Positions 47,401-62,595 of a DNA stretch of 64,000 nucleotides are shown here, piece by piece. How positions within the stretch are numbered: the first letter of the stretch is position 1; each line of letters opens with the position of its first letter. Under the pieces are notes generated by a model that was not told where the DNA came from, made no database searches, and was given only the letters and a program-made list of their open reading frames with translations. The translations under genes and the position numbers were made by a program. Source of the DNA: Spiroplasma alleghenense (GTDB lineage Bacteria; Bacillota_I; Bacilli_A; Mycoplasmatales; Mycoplasmataceae). The DNA is taken from positions 682,001-746,000 of the forward strand of contig NZ_CP031376.1 in NCBI RefSeq assembly GCF_003363775.1, in the 5' to 3' direction.

Positions 47401-48295
47401 CCATCTGAGTTTTGCCGTTTTCTCAACCCGTTTCTAATTCAATGATAGAACCTGGTTTAAGGTTATTAAGGCGAGCGAATTTATCTGTTAAAACAATTTC
47501 TCTATCTTCAAGGTTGTTAGGATCAACATTGCGCCCCTTTTGAATATAAAGTTGAGAAATTTCTTGACCATTAAAATTATTAAAATCTCTTGATAGTCCA
47601 TTTTTTAAATGGACTACTCTTTTTTCACTACTTTCAGCAACTCTTGATTTAATAATTGGTAAGTCCAAGGATCAAGTCATTTTAATAAGTTCCTTATTAA
47701 AGTTATTATTGGCAATAGTTTTGGTAACATAGAATGGGATTTTGTGGTTATAATTAACGCCTTCAGGATTAGACCCACCAAGGTAATCTGTAAATTCGGT
47801 TGAGAAAAAATCAGCTCCTAAGAAGGCACCATTTGAATCCTTAATTTCTGATTTAACTTTACCACCTTGTTCAAAAGTCAACATTGAAGATTTAATTTGC
47901 TTTGCAATTAAATCTTCCTTGCTAACTTTTTCATTTTCCTCATTTTCATCTGATAGTGAAGATAAATATTCCTTAAAACGAGGTGTCAAAAAACCATAAC
48001 CATCTTGGTTATTTGGAGTTGATAAAAAGATTTCATTATCCTTTTTTATGGGATTTCCCTCGTAAAAGTATTCATAAACGAACTGATTGGTTAAAGAATG
48101 GGCATTATAATTAAAAAATAAATCTCACTCGTTAGTATTATTTTTAATTTTGCTTGCCCGACTTTGAATTTGCAAAGATGTAGTCATCATTCCAATTGAA
48201 ACCGAACTTAAGATAACTAAAAATAACAATACTCCCAGCATTTGGACAAAGTATTGTTTAAAAGACCTTAAATAGTTTATTAAGATTTTTTTCAT
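44465..48295 (-). CDS. Giant FtsX-type ABC permease, paralogue 2 (1276 aa)
   Basis: Same architecture as paralogue 1: TM1 (~12-34), extracytoplasmic region, FtsX block at ~390-540 with VRQIGIFKAFGYRNSTF, a central TM (~595-615), second extracytoplasmic region, and a C-terminal FtsX block with LTLKSLGYSTAQVN. The second extracytoplasmic region has the paired Cys of this family: Cys799 in YLSDVGKTACL and Cys846 in LDCDDNYY. It follows the terminator at 48355-48390. RBS GGTGA before ATG 48293-48295 is weak. It is first of a unit with paralogue 1. Confidence 0.85.
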
Positions 48296-48354
48296 TAGTT
48301 CACCATAATTATTATAATCGCTTTATCTATTTTTTTATAAAATTTTACAAAAAA

Positions 48355-48390
48355 ATAGTTAATAAACTATTTACAAAGTTTATTAACTAT
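48355..48390 (-). terminator. Terminator after giant permease 3 (overlaps its stop codon)
   Basis: A 14-bp perfect stem (48355-48368 / 48377-48390, 8-nt loop) is followed by TTTTTTTG on the minus strand. The stop codon 48383-48385 is inside the stem. Confidence 0.85.
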
Positions 48391-51300
48391 AAGCTGTTAT
48401 ATTTGTTAATGGACGGTTTGAAATTTTCAGCATTGCTGTAATTCATCCAATTACCATTATAGCTGCTAGTATTGAGAATGAAATAATTGGGGTTTGTCAG
48501 TCTGAAGGGAATGGTATTAAAATACCAAACGATTGTCAGACAAACTCTAAAATTCCCATTCATACAAGGATTGATAATAGATAAGCTAATGCAAAACCTA
48601 TTAAAGTTCAAATTACATAGTTCCCCATTACAACTCAATTGATTTCCCCAGCCTTGTAACCCAATGCTCTCATGGTTAAAATAATGTTTGCCGCTTCATC
48701 CACCACAATATTCATAATAACTACTAAGATAATTGTTAACAAGAATGCTACTAGTAAAATAAATAGTGTCATTAAGACTGTTGAACGGGCTAAAATAGTG
48801 TCCAAAGTCGCTGTCATCAATTCTAATGGTATATTTGAGGCAAATTCTGTTGGAGCAATTAAACTACCATTGGTTAAAACTGTGAATTGATTTGAATTTC
48901 CAGCTCTACCTGCCCCAAATCCTGGTAAACTTTCAAATATTTTATCAAAGATTGTTCCAAATATTGGAGCATCAACCCCTGTTGAAACAGCTACGCTTTT
49001 TCCTGCAAATTCTAAACCTGCCACTGATGCTCCGATATTATCAATATCAATACTTCCGTTGAAAAGTCTGTTTTTTGATCAAATTGAATTTCCATAAATA
49101 ATTTCATTTTGATAGTCTTCGATTACCTGATTTGAACCCTCTTCAGTTCTAAAAGCATTAAAGAAGTTTTCATAAGATGCTATTATTAATGTCCCAAAAG
49201 CATTTGATTGGTTAATTCCTGATACTTTAATTGTCAGTGGTTGTTTTTGTGTAGTGTCTGTACGAACTTTGAATTCACTTCCAACTGATAAATTCATTAA
49301 TTTAGCAATTCGATACGAAACAATGGCATTAATTTTTGTTGGATCTGAATTTTTAACTTTTAGTTCATTATATTGGCTATCACTAACCCCACTAAATCGG
49401 TAAATATTTTGAGTTCTTCCAAGATTGTCATCAAAGTAATCTAATTCCAAGTCGAACTTTTGTGAATTCAAGTCATCAACAAGAACATTTGTTTTGTATT
49501 GTAATAACTCTCTATTTGAGTCAATATAAATTTGATTTGGTGTTACCACGGCATTTTGATCAACTTGTGCTGTCAATGCCATTGACATTAAAGCTTGAAC
49601 ATCTGGGGAAATACCAGTTAGTAAATCTAGACCACTAAATGTTTGAGAGTTAGGCAGACCTCAATTATTTGAATCGTTACAGTCAGCACTTTCGCCTGTA
49701 TATGCTTGAGTAAGTACACAAATAGTTTTTGAAACATCACTTAAATAGTAATTATTTTTTTTACCATCAGTTCCATTTACTGTAGCTCCCATTATGGTTT
49801 TTTGAGATTCTCCTGTTAGATGTAGTTTTAAAACTTCCTCTGTATTTTTAGTTTTAATTACCTCATCATTTGTAATATCAACATTTTTGTAAACTTTTAA
49901 TATATCCATAGGATCTAAGATTTTACTTTCTGCAATATCTGTTGCTAGCAACCCTATTACATGAGACATATTATCTCTAAAGGTTGTTGAGTTTTGTTCT
50001 AAAGCTGTGTTCATATTATCTTTGTAACCGATAAATTCAGTACGCATTGCATCTCAATCTTGGTTAACAATTTCAACCTTGTCGCCTTTAAAGTCAATTT
50101 CTGGATTTTTCTTTCAAGTAAGTCGGTGATCAACACCATCTTGAACCATTTCATATCCTTGGCTGATTGCTGAGCCCATAACTGCTTTAGCACCCAATTG
50201 TAAAGTGAATAATAAAGCTGAGAATGAGAAAATTGTAATAACCATGATGAACTTACCTTTACCTCGTGCAGTAAATGATTGTTGTAGTCTTCAAGTAAAT
50301 CCTTTATTGTGATAACTTAAAGATTGAGCGGTTTTGGTTAAAATTAAACTTGTAATTCCCACTGGGAAAAATACTCATTTCAAAACAGTTCTAAAAGTTG
50401 ATTTTGTTGGTGCCTTTGTCCCGTTAGTAATTAGTTTTAAAGCAGATTCACTTAAGTATTTTAAAGTTAATAGGTATGAGATAGCTGTAAACAATAACGG
50501 AATTACAATAAAGATAATGGTTGCAAATCAAGCTGAGAAGTAAACGCTACTAAATGCATAAGTAACACTGTTGCTAAATTGTCCAGAAACATAATCTTGT
50601 AACGGAATTGAAATTATATATCCAAAAATTACTCCAATTGCGATTGTTATTAACATTTTTGTTGCAAAAATTCATGATAATTCTGAATTTTTGTAACCAA
50701 ATGCTTTAAAAATTCCTAATTGAACTCTTGTGTTATTAATTTCTTTTTTAATAACAAAGTTAATGAAAATAAACGCAAGGACTAGAACTACAACAGCCAA
50801 AACTAAGAAAATAATTACTTGAATACGAATATTGCTTAATGCTTGAATTGTTGGATAGTCATATTGAGGGGTAATAAAGTTTTCCCCTTCACGATAAATT
50901 GAATCTGATTTTAATAAATCAATTGCAAATAAGTTAAAGACGTTTAAATTTGGAATAAGGTTTTTTGTTCTAATAATTGTTTTATAACCGATTTCATTAT
51001 TTTTATTTGATTCTCACGAATCTGAACGCAATTGATCTAAATATTTATAACTTACAAATCCATAAGCATATTCATCAGGATTACTTGTCAAGATTGAATA
51101 GTTTGAACTTGGAGTTAAAGTATCAAATTTAGTTCCCAATCCAACAACTGTCATCAAACTATTTTGACCTGTTGATATTCCAGGTAAAGTAATTTTGTCC
51201 CCAATTTTAATTTTATTTGTTTTAGCATATTTTTCTGTTAGAACAATTTCATTTGTTGAATCTTTTTCAATATTTCGCCCTTTAGAAATTACTAAATTGT

Positions 51301-51973
51301 TAATTTCTTTATCACCAACCATTTGGTTTTTAGCATCGGCTTGACGTAAATCAATTTCAAAACTATTATTACCAACTCTTGGAGAAGTTAAAAAAGCTGA
51401 CAACTCATAAGTTAAGGCAATTTTTGATGAATTATTTTTGATAACTTCGCTAGTAACAAAAAGGTTAATATCATTGTGGTATTGATCACTTAACATTTCT
51501 TGGAAATCTGGGGTGAAAATATTGTCACTTTTAATGTTGTTAATTTCAGCAGCTCCACCTTTTTCATAAGATACTAATAAGTTGCGAATTTCACGACCAA
51601 TTTCAGCATGACTTTGGTTTTCCCCTTCATTAACAAAATCTTTTAAATAATCTTTTGCATCATTACTAAAAAGAGTTGTCCCATCTCCTAATGGGTTTTT
51701 AATAATCTCTTTACCTTCTGGTCCGTAGTCTTCTCCATTATAGAAGAACGTATATAAGAAACTATCATTAAAATAACTTGGTTTAGCAGTTATATAATTT
51801 TCTCAGTGATTAATTTGATTTTCAATCCCTTTATTTTTATTGGTTAATTGTAAAGGAGTTGCCACCATTCCAACTACAACCGCAGTTAGAGTCAAAACAA
51901 AGATAATGGTTCCAAATGTTTCCACTCAGGCTTTAACAAACGACTTTAAATAACTTTTTAAAACTTTTCTCAT
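48383..51973 (-). CDS. Giant FtsX-type ABC permease, paralogue 3 (1196 aa)
   Basis: Same two-module layout: TM1 at ~15-36, a first FtsX block at ~360-530 with VQLGIFKAFGYKNSEL (N-terminal half of the coupling helix), a central TM near 575-600, and a C-terminal block with LTMRALGYKAGEIN at ~1110. Paired Cys are at 752 (YLSDVSKTICV) and 765 (ADCNDSNN). It is transcribed alone, with a TATAAT at 52052-52057 and a terminator on its stop. The C-terminus is ...NITAYS. No ATPase is adjacent. Confidence 0.85.
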
Positions 51974-52051
51974 AATATAACCTACATTCCTATTTGATAT
52001 TTCAAAAAAATTAAAATTAAATGAAATAAATAAAATCTTATAATTTGATAT

Positions 52052-52057
52052 ATTATA
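52052..52057 (-). promoter_or_regulatory. -10 box before giant permease 3
   Basis: TATAAT within TTGATATAATATATCAA, a short inverted repeat, about 80 nt before the ATG. No convincing -35 is seen. The inverted repeat could be an operator. Confidence 0.4.
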
Positions 52058-52101
52058 TCAAGTAAATATCATTATTATTAAACAAATTTAAACTTTCTAA
52101 T

Positions 52102-52135
52102 AAAAAATAGAATTATTAATAAATAATTCTATTTT
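52102..52135 (-). terminator. Terminator of nrdD-nrdG
   Basis: A 14-bp perfect stem (52104-52117 / 52122-52135, loop AATA) is followed by TTATTAG after the T-rich arm. The nrdG stop overlaps the stem end. Confidence 0.75.
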
Positions 52136-52631
52136 AATTATTTTTGAGCCATTCTTGAGTATTTATTAATCTTTGATTGCTGCTGCCCCTAAACATTAGT
52201 TCAGGATCATATAGTTCTTTCACCCAGCGACCATCAACTAAAGTATCAATATTTGATAATATTTCAAAACGCGCTTGGGTTTCAGGATTTTCGTTGCGTT
52301 GGGCATAGATTTCCTCAATTGTAAATCCGGTGTAAAGTCAGATATTCAAACCTGTTTGAGCTTTTATATCTTTAATTAGTTGTAAAACTTCAATAGCTGA
52401 AAACATCGGGTCACCTCCTGAAAAGGTTACCCCACTAAGTAAAGGATTGGATTTTAAATCACTTAATATCTCATCGCGATAGTCTTGGTCAAAATCACGA
52501 CCAACCTTAAAACTTCAACTTCTCAGGTTATGACAACCTTTACAAGCATGCAAGCAACCTGATACATAAATTGAATATCTTCAGCCTGGACCATCACTAA
52601 TTGTTTCTTTAAAGATTTTAAGAATTTTCAT
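52134..52631 (-). CDS. nrdG: Anaerobic ribonucleotide reductase activating protein (radical SAM)
   Basis: Generates the glycyl radical on NrdD using SAM and a [4Fe-4S] cluster. The 165-residue protein has the radical-SAM motif CLHACKGC (C-x3-C-x2-C) near residue 26, preceded by SGPGWRYSIYVSGC-type sequence (DGPGWRYSIYVSG), and the GGDP motif (TFSGGDPMF). Its ATG overlaps the nrdD end by 14 nt. A terminator follows. Confidence 0.95.
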
Positions 52632-54783
52632 TATTTAAATTATGCTTGACTCTTTCACGTTCTTCAGCTTGTTTTCCACTGTTTCAACCATCTAGGTCTC
52701 CAACAAGATAACCAGTAATACGACGAGTACGAGATATCTCTAAACTTGAACAATTTGGGCAAGCTAATTTAATTAATGAACTATAATTACATTTTTTACA
52801 ACGATCAACAGGATGATTTAAACTACCATAATTAATTTCATTATCTTTCATCGCTTTGATGACCCCAAGGACAGCATGCAAGTTTTTGCGAGCTTCTCCA
52901 TCCAATTCAATATAACTAATACTTCCCCCAAGAGTTAGAGGGTGGTATTTAGCTTCAATTTTAATTTTATCAAAAGCTTTGATATTGTAGTAAACTGGAA
53001 CATGGTTAGAATTTGTAAAATATTCACGGCTTGTTATTTCTGCAATATTACCAAATTTTTTAGCGGTGATTTTAGCCATTCTTCCAGCAACTGATTCAGC
53101 AGGAGTTCCAATAACCCCAAAATTTAATTGCTTAGCTTGTTTTCACTCAAGCGCTACTTCATTAATAGCAGTGATTATTTTTAAACCAAAATCTTGAGCT
53201 GTCTTTGATTCACCATGATGGGATCCAACCAATGCTTTTAAAGCTTCTGCTAAACCAACAAAGCCTATTGTTAGAGTCCCTTGACGAAATACTGACTCTA
53301 CTGTATCACTCATTTGCAACTGTCCCCCACCCTTTAAGACATTATTTCCCATCAGGAATGGAAATTGCTTAGCCTGAGCGCTTATTTGGTATTTAAAACG
53401 CTCTCATAACTGCTCAGCCACAATATGAGAGTAATTTTTAATAATTTTAATAAAATCTGTCTCAACTTTTTCTAAGTTAATAACTGAGTAATCAATTTTA
53501 TTATTTTTTAAATAACCATTTTCATCAAGATATTTTAATGCTAAGTGCGGTAAGTTAATTGAAGTAAAGGAAATATTCCCACGGCCTACTGGTGTTTTAT
53601 CTCCGTTAATATTTTCAAAAGTTCTTGTGCGACAACCCATTGTTGCAGGTTCATATTTTCATGATTGAGGGTCTAGTGCTTTTCATTGTTCGTGAAAGTT
53701 GAATGGAGTGTCTAAAAACATAAAATTTGGAAATAGTCTTCGTGAAGTTGTTTGAATTGACTTTAAAAATAAATCGAAATTAATAGTTTTTCAATCAACA
53801 ATATTTTCCCACTCATCTTGGGGTAAACTGAAAGCTCTTGCTACATCTTCTTCATCATAATTTACTTCTTCTTTTACTTTAAATATTACTATTGGAAAGA
53901 TTGAGGTTTCCCCATTTCCCAGGCCTTTATTCAAGGCTTCTAGAAGCATAAAAGTAACCAATCTTCCTGACGGAAAGGTACAAGTTCCTAAATTAATAGA
54001 AGAAAAAACAACTTGATTTCCTCCTCGAGAATGTTGAGTATTTAGATTATAGATAAATCCTTCCATGGATTGACGAGTTTCTTGTTGAACTTCTCTTTTT
54101 GCAATGCTAATTATTTTTTTAAACTGCTTTTTATCTTTAAATAGATTTAATTCTGAGAATAGTTTGTCTTCAACGTTGACAAAAGAATCATAGTTAAAAT
54201 TTAGTTTTTCTATAATATTTTTTACTTTTTCTTGATCAAACTCTTTTATGTCCTCAAACTCACAAAAATTTTTGATTGTTCTAATAACAGCCTTAACATA
54301 ACTTTTATTCACACCAGGAGCCATAAAGTAGTCAAATGCTGGTATTGCTTGACCTCCGTGCATTTCATTTTGTGCTGTTTGAAAAACAATGGCTGCTAGT
54401 TCTGCATAGACTCCAATTGATTGTGGTGTTCTAATTAAACCATTTCTTGTTCTAAAACCATTTGTAAATAGTTCTTCTAAATCGTATTGAACACAAGTAG
54501 CTGATTTTGTAATATAAAAATCTAAATCATGGATATGAATTAGACCTTCTTGATGCAATTTTGCAAATTTTGGATTAACCACATTATTTAAAGCAAAGTC
54601 TTTACTAGTTAATGAAGCAAATTTCATCATTTGACCACTTGGGGTATCTCCATTCATATTAGCATTTTCGTTTTTTAGGTCACTATTCTTTACAGCAATT
54701 ATTGATTTGATATCTTTTTCGTTTTTAGTTTTACTGAATGTCATATTGTCTTTCATAATCTTCTTCTTTTCTATTCTATTCAT
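52618..54783 (-). CDS. nrdD: Anaerobic (class III) ribonucleoside-triphosphate reductase, without ATP cone
   Basis: Reduces NTPs to dNTPs under anoxia by a glycyl radical. The protein (721 residues from 54783, or 712 from ATG 54754-54756) has NMNGDTPSGQMMKFAS, IHIHDLDFY, the C-terminal zinc site CKKC...CPNC and the glycyl radical block RITGYLVGDLDGWNSGK followed by RVKH. The first conserved block begins about residue 43, so the N-terminal ATP-cone regulatory domain of ~90 residues is missing. AGAAGAAG before the inner ATG suggests that start is possible. Class III RNR is uncommon in Mollicutes, which usually carry nrdEF. Confidence 0.94.
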
Positions 54784-54871
54784 ACTTATAAAGTACTACT
54801 TTATTTTAAAAAAATTAAATTTGCATTGAGTAATTTAGTTGTCAAAAACCCCGATGAAAATTAGGTTTTTT

Positions 54872-54914
54872 AAAATTGAATAAAAAACCATTTTTTAGTT
54901 TTGTATTCAATTTT
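54872..54914 (-). terminator. Secondary hairpin downstream of the rRNA operon
   Basis: An 11-bp inverted repeat AAAATTGAATA / TATTCAATTTT (54872-54882 / 54904-54914) lies just past the main rRNA terminator and before nrdD. Confidence 0.45.
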
Positions 54915-54919
54915 AAGTC

Positions 54920-54953
54920 AAAAAAAACTTAGTCAAAAGACTAAGTTTTTTTT
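54920..54953 (-). terminator. rRNA operon terminator
   Basis: A 15-bp perfect stem (54920-54934 / 54939-54953, loop TTTT) ending in TTTTTTTT on the minus strand, directly after 5S rRNA. Confidence 0.9.
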
Positions 54954-54955
54954 GA

Positions 54956-55062
54956 ACTGGCACCGTGCTATTTTGCACTTTCGTACTATCGTCGCCGCAA
55001 TAGAGCTTAACTTCTGTGTTCGGCATGGGAACAGGTGTGACCTCTACGCTATGGGCACCAGA
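54956..55062 (-). rRNA. rrf: 5S ribosomal RNA
   Basis: About 107 nt, with complementary ends CTGGTGCC / GGCACC-type helix I and the conserved CCGAACACAGAAGTTAAG segment. Exact ends are estimated. Confidence 0.93.
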
Positions 55063-55139
55063 TCGGTTTTTTGAAACAATAATATCCTTTAATCGAAATT
55101 AAAGGTGATTATTCTTTCAAAACTGAACATTAGATTTAA

Positions 55140-58111
<2,972 letters not shown>

Positions 58112-58289
58112 ATTTCAATTTTAGTTTTTTTAATAACAATTGATGTCTAATTTTTTATTTATATAAAACAAATAAGAAAATTGTATTTTTTCATCTAATA
58201 TTCAGTTTTCAAAGAACAATTCTTTTTTCAAAGATTATCAATAATTTGTTGCCAAATTATTCAAATAATCTCTGAAAACTAAATAGAAC

Positions 58290-59916
<1,627 letters not shown>

Positions 59917-60027
59917 TTTATTAAACTCAAACAAATTGATACAAGTTAAATTGTACAATTAATGATTGTTGTAAATTGTTCTATTTAGTTTTCAAAGATC
60001 ATTTCTTCGCATATTCGCGACTTATTT

Positions 60028-60056
60028 ATACTACCAAAACTGGAATATTATGTCAA
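60028..60056 (-). promoter_or_regulatory. Promoter of the rRNA operon
   Basis: TTGACA (60051-60056), 17-nt spacer, TAGTAT (60028-60033; TATAAA overlaps 3 nt on). The leader down to 16S (59880-60027) includes TTTGAAAAC. From 60057 to 60131 the sequence is A-rich with GTGAAAAAA repeats and no gene. Confidence 0.7.
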
Positions 60057-60130
60057 CAAAAAAGTGAAAAAAAGTGAAAAAAAATTATAAAAAACTTAAA
60101 TTAATTTCACTTAAATATAGATTATAAAAA

Positions 60131-60153
60131 AGGAGAAGATTTTAATCTTCTCC
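60131..60153 (-). terminator. Terminator of the 428-aa membrane protein gene
   Basis: A 9-bp stem GGAGAAGAT / ATCTTCTCC (60132-60140 / 60145-60153), loop TTTA, then TTTTTTATAAT on the minus strand. The TAA stop is the loop itself. Confidence 0.85.
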
Positions 60154-61428
60154 TCAGTCTATTGTTTTATCATATGTATAAATACTTTTAATCTTTTCGA
60201 TTTCAGCTTCATTCGGTTGATAATAATCTTTTTGTGGAGATTGATTTTGCAATGATGCTGGATGCTTCTTCAGTACATCACGATTGGCATTTCTAATTGC
60301 ATTTCAAATTCTATCAGAATCTCCTAAAAATATTTTATTTTCATATTCTGGTTTTACTAAGTCGCGGTTCTTTTTAAAACCTTTAAGCGGATCATGGTAA
60401 GTTACCCCAATTGGGCCTTGATTCATAAATTCTTGTGCTTTCTGATTACCAGCTCTTCTTGGAGTAATTGTTTTTACATAAGGATCAATTATTTTATCAA
60501 CAGGTTCTTGAATTTGTGGTTCTTCTACAATTTTAGAAGGTTCTCTATCCAATTTAATTGTTTCATCTTTTACTGTGATAAATGGTTCCCTAGTTGCAGT
60601 TGTATCAATTGGTTGAGTAAGTTCTTGAGTGACAAATTCTTTTAAAATTGGTTGAGGCTTAATATCCTCTTCAATTTTACTGGTTTCGATTGCATTTTCC
60701 TCGGTTAAATTATTCATTTCGGCCGGACTTTTTGCTAAATCCGAACGTAATCGATTAATTTTAGAATTTAAATCAATTGAATCTTCATTTGCCCTGATGG
60801 TATCAGATTTTATCGGTTGTTTATTTTCCTTAATTGCTGCAGGTCTTATGTCTTCTACTTTTTCATTTGCTTTAATAGATTTATTCATTGCTAATCCAAC
60901 AATTTGGATTAAACCTAAAAATAGGATAGCATAAAATACAAAAGAATTAATTCCTTGAGCCGCAAAGACTGTTGTACCATCTTCGCTTAAAACCAGAAAG
61001 TAATTAGAAAACTGCTTTGCACTAAAAATAAAGACTTCATTTTCAAAATTGTAAGAAATGAAAGTCATAATAAATTGAATTATTGAAATTAGCATTAATA
61101 TTAAAACTAAAAGAATAATACTAAAAACCTTGATTCCCTTAGGCTTTGATTTTTTGAAGTATACTGGCACTAGTGCCATCAAAATTATTGAAGATATGCT
61201 AATAATTATAAATACCACTAAAACCATGATAGTTATTTCTGAATTAAAAGGAGCAACTTCTGCACTAGCCTCACTGTTTCTTGATAAAATACTAAATCAA
61301 TTAAAAAAGCCGGTTCTTAATTCAAAGGAACTATTCATCGATATTGATACTTGATCTATTACAAAACCAGAAGCTAAAACTAAAGGCAATAGTAAAATCA
61401 TTAAAAGTACTGATATTTTTTTTGACAT
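60142..61428 (-). CDS. Membrane protein of unknown function with long cytoplasmic tail
   Basis: Not recognised. A 428-residue protein with four predicted TM helices: ~6-24 (signal-like), ~68-92, ~102-128 and ~165-187. The remaining ~235 residues are a charged, Pro/Glu/Lys-rich tail (IEEDIKPQP, REPSKIVEEP, DRIWNAIRNANRDVLKK) with no catalytic motif. Trp in the tail is TGA. The membrane part followed by a disordered tail suggests a scaffold. It is a single-gene unit with its own terminator. Confidence 0.8.
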
Positions 61429-61518
61429 TTTTTCTCGCCTTTCTTAATCATACTTAATTTTTATTATATCATAATATGAAGGTTTTTTGGCTAGGATTGT
61501 TTGACCAGGCTAAATAAA

Positions 61519-61550
61519 AACTACAAAGTTTTTTTCTAAACCCCGTAGTT
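61519..61550 (-). terminator. Terminator of gapN-hydrolase unit
   Basis: A 13-bp stem with three G-U pairs (61519-61531 / 61538-61550) is followed by TTTTTATTT on the minus strand. The hydrolase TAG falls at the loop edge. Confidence 0.7.
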
Positions 61551-62591
61551 ATCTGATAATTTTTCAGTGATTTCATACTGTTGTAAAATACCTTCTACAT
61601 CAAATCCTTTTGGATCATGCTTATTGACAAACTCCAATATTAAACGAGTTTGATCGGCAAAATGCACTCTTGTTGATTGGGTATGTGGTGAATTTTGAAA
61701 GGCATAAATCTCATTGCCCTTTAAAACTGCTTCGCTCAATAAACAAAGTTCATAGCTATCAGAAATTGGTGTTACACGGTCATACTTTCCATGTAAGAAT
61801 AGCGTTGGCGCTGCTGGTACATAGTTTTCATATTTTAACTTACGAAATAAGTTACAATCGCGCAAATCCACATTAGCAGCTTTATTGATTTTGTTTATTA
61901 ACTTGTTAATTCTTTTTTCTGTTGATCGTCTTGTCATTGTTTTTAAATATTGGTGTTTTACTTTTCAAAACAAACTTTCCATTGACCCATAAGGCACATC
62001 GGCGATACAAAATTTTAAGTCTAAGGAGCGAAGAATATCTCCATTAACAATATTGTTGTATTCAGTTACATAAGCTCCCATACTTGTGCCCATAATTCCA
62101 AAAGTTTCAATGTCATTGTGATTACTTCTAAGTCATCCAAGGACCGCAAGAAAATCACGGTGTTCTGTGGCTCCCATTGTTGCTGGGGCGTCACCACTAT
62201 TGCCATGATTTCTAAAATCATAAGCCAAAATATTATAACCAGCTTTAGTTAAAACTAAGGCGTGATAAAGAGCTCAGTACTTATGACCACCAAATCAATG
62301 CGAAGCAATAATTCATTTCTTAGAATCTGGATTAGGTGTATATGTAAGCAATTCAATTTCAACATCATCAATCGACATTGTTTTAAATATTTCTAGATTT
62401 TGTGTATCTTCAATTCTTAAAAATTTATTTTTATAAAAAACTTCCATCAAGCGATTTAATCTTTCGATCTCTGGAAAATCACTTTTTTTATTTCTTTTAA
62501 ATCTTCAACTTACGGTTTTTTCTAAATTTAAGTACAATTTATTGCAAAAGCGTTGTACTCTGTCTATTGTTGTAATTTTTCTTTTTCTCAT
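61536..62591 (-). CDS. Alpha/beta-fold hydrolase, second copy
   Basis: A 351-residue serine hydrolase related to the one beside sepF: basic N-terminus (MRKRKITTIDRVQRF), SHWFGGHKY, FRNHGNSGDAPATMG, nucleophile elbow GTSMGA (Ser170), acid in FLHGKYDRVTP, and His in SPHTQS. It starts 4 nt after gapN. The nearest ribosome site, AAGGGG, lies about 25 nt upstream in the gapN end, so translation may be coupled. Substrate unknown. Confidence 0.85.
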
Positions 62592-62595
62592 AACA

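Noticed and set aside
48387-48638. Alternate C-terminal reading of giant permease 3
   Set aside because: It is out of frame with the rest of the gene; in the correct frame the stop is TAA at 48383-48385.
60057-60131. GTGAAAAAA direct repeats upstream of the rRNA promoter as an enhancer element
   Set aside because: Only two short copies in an A-rich stretch; not distinguishable from composition.
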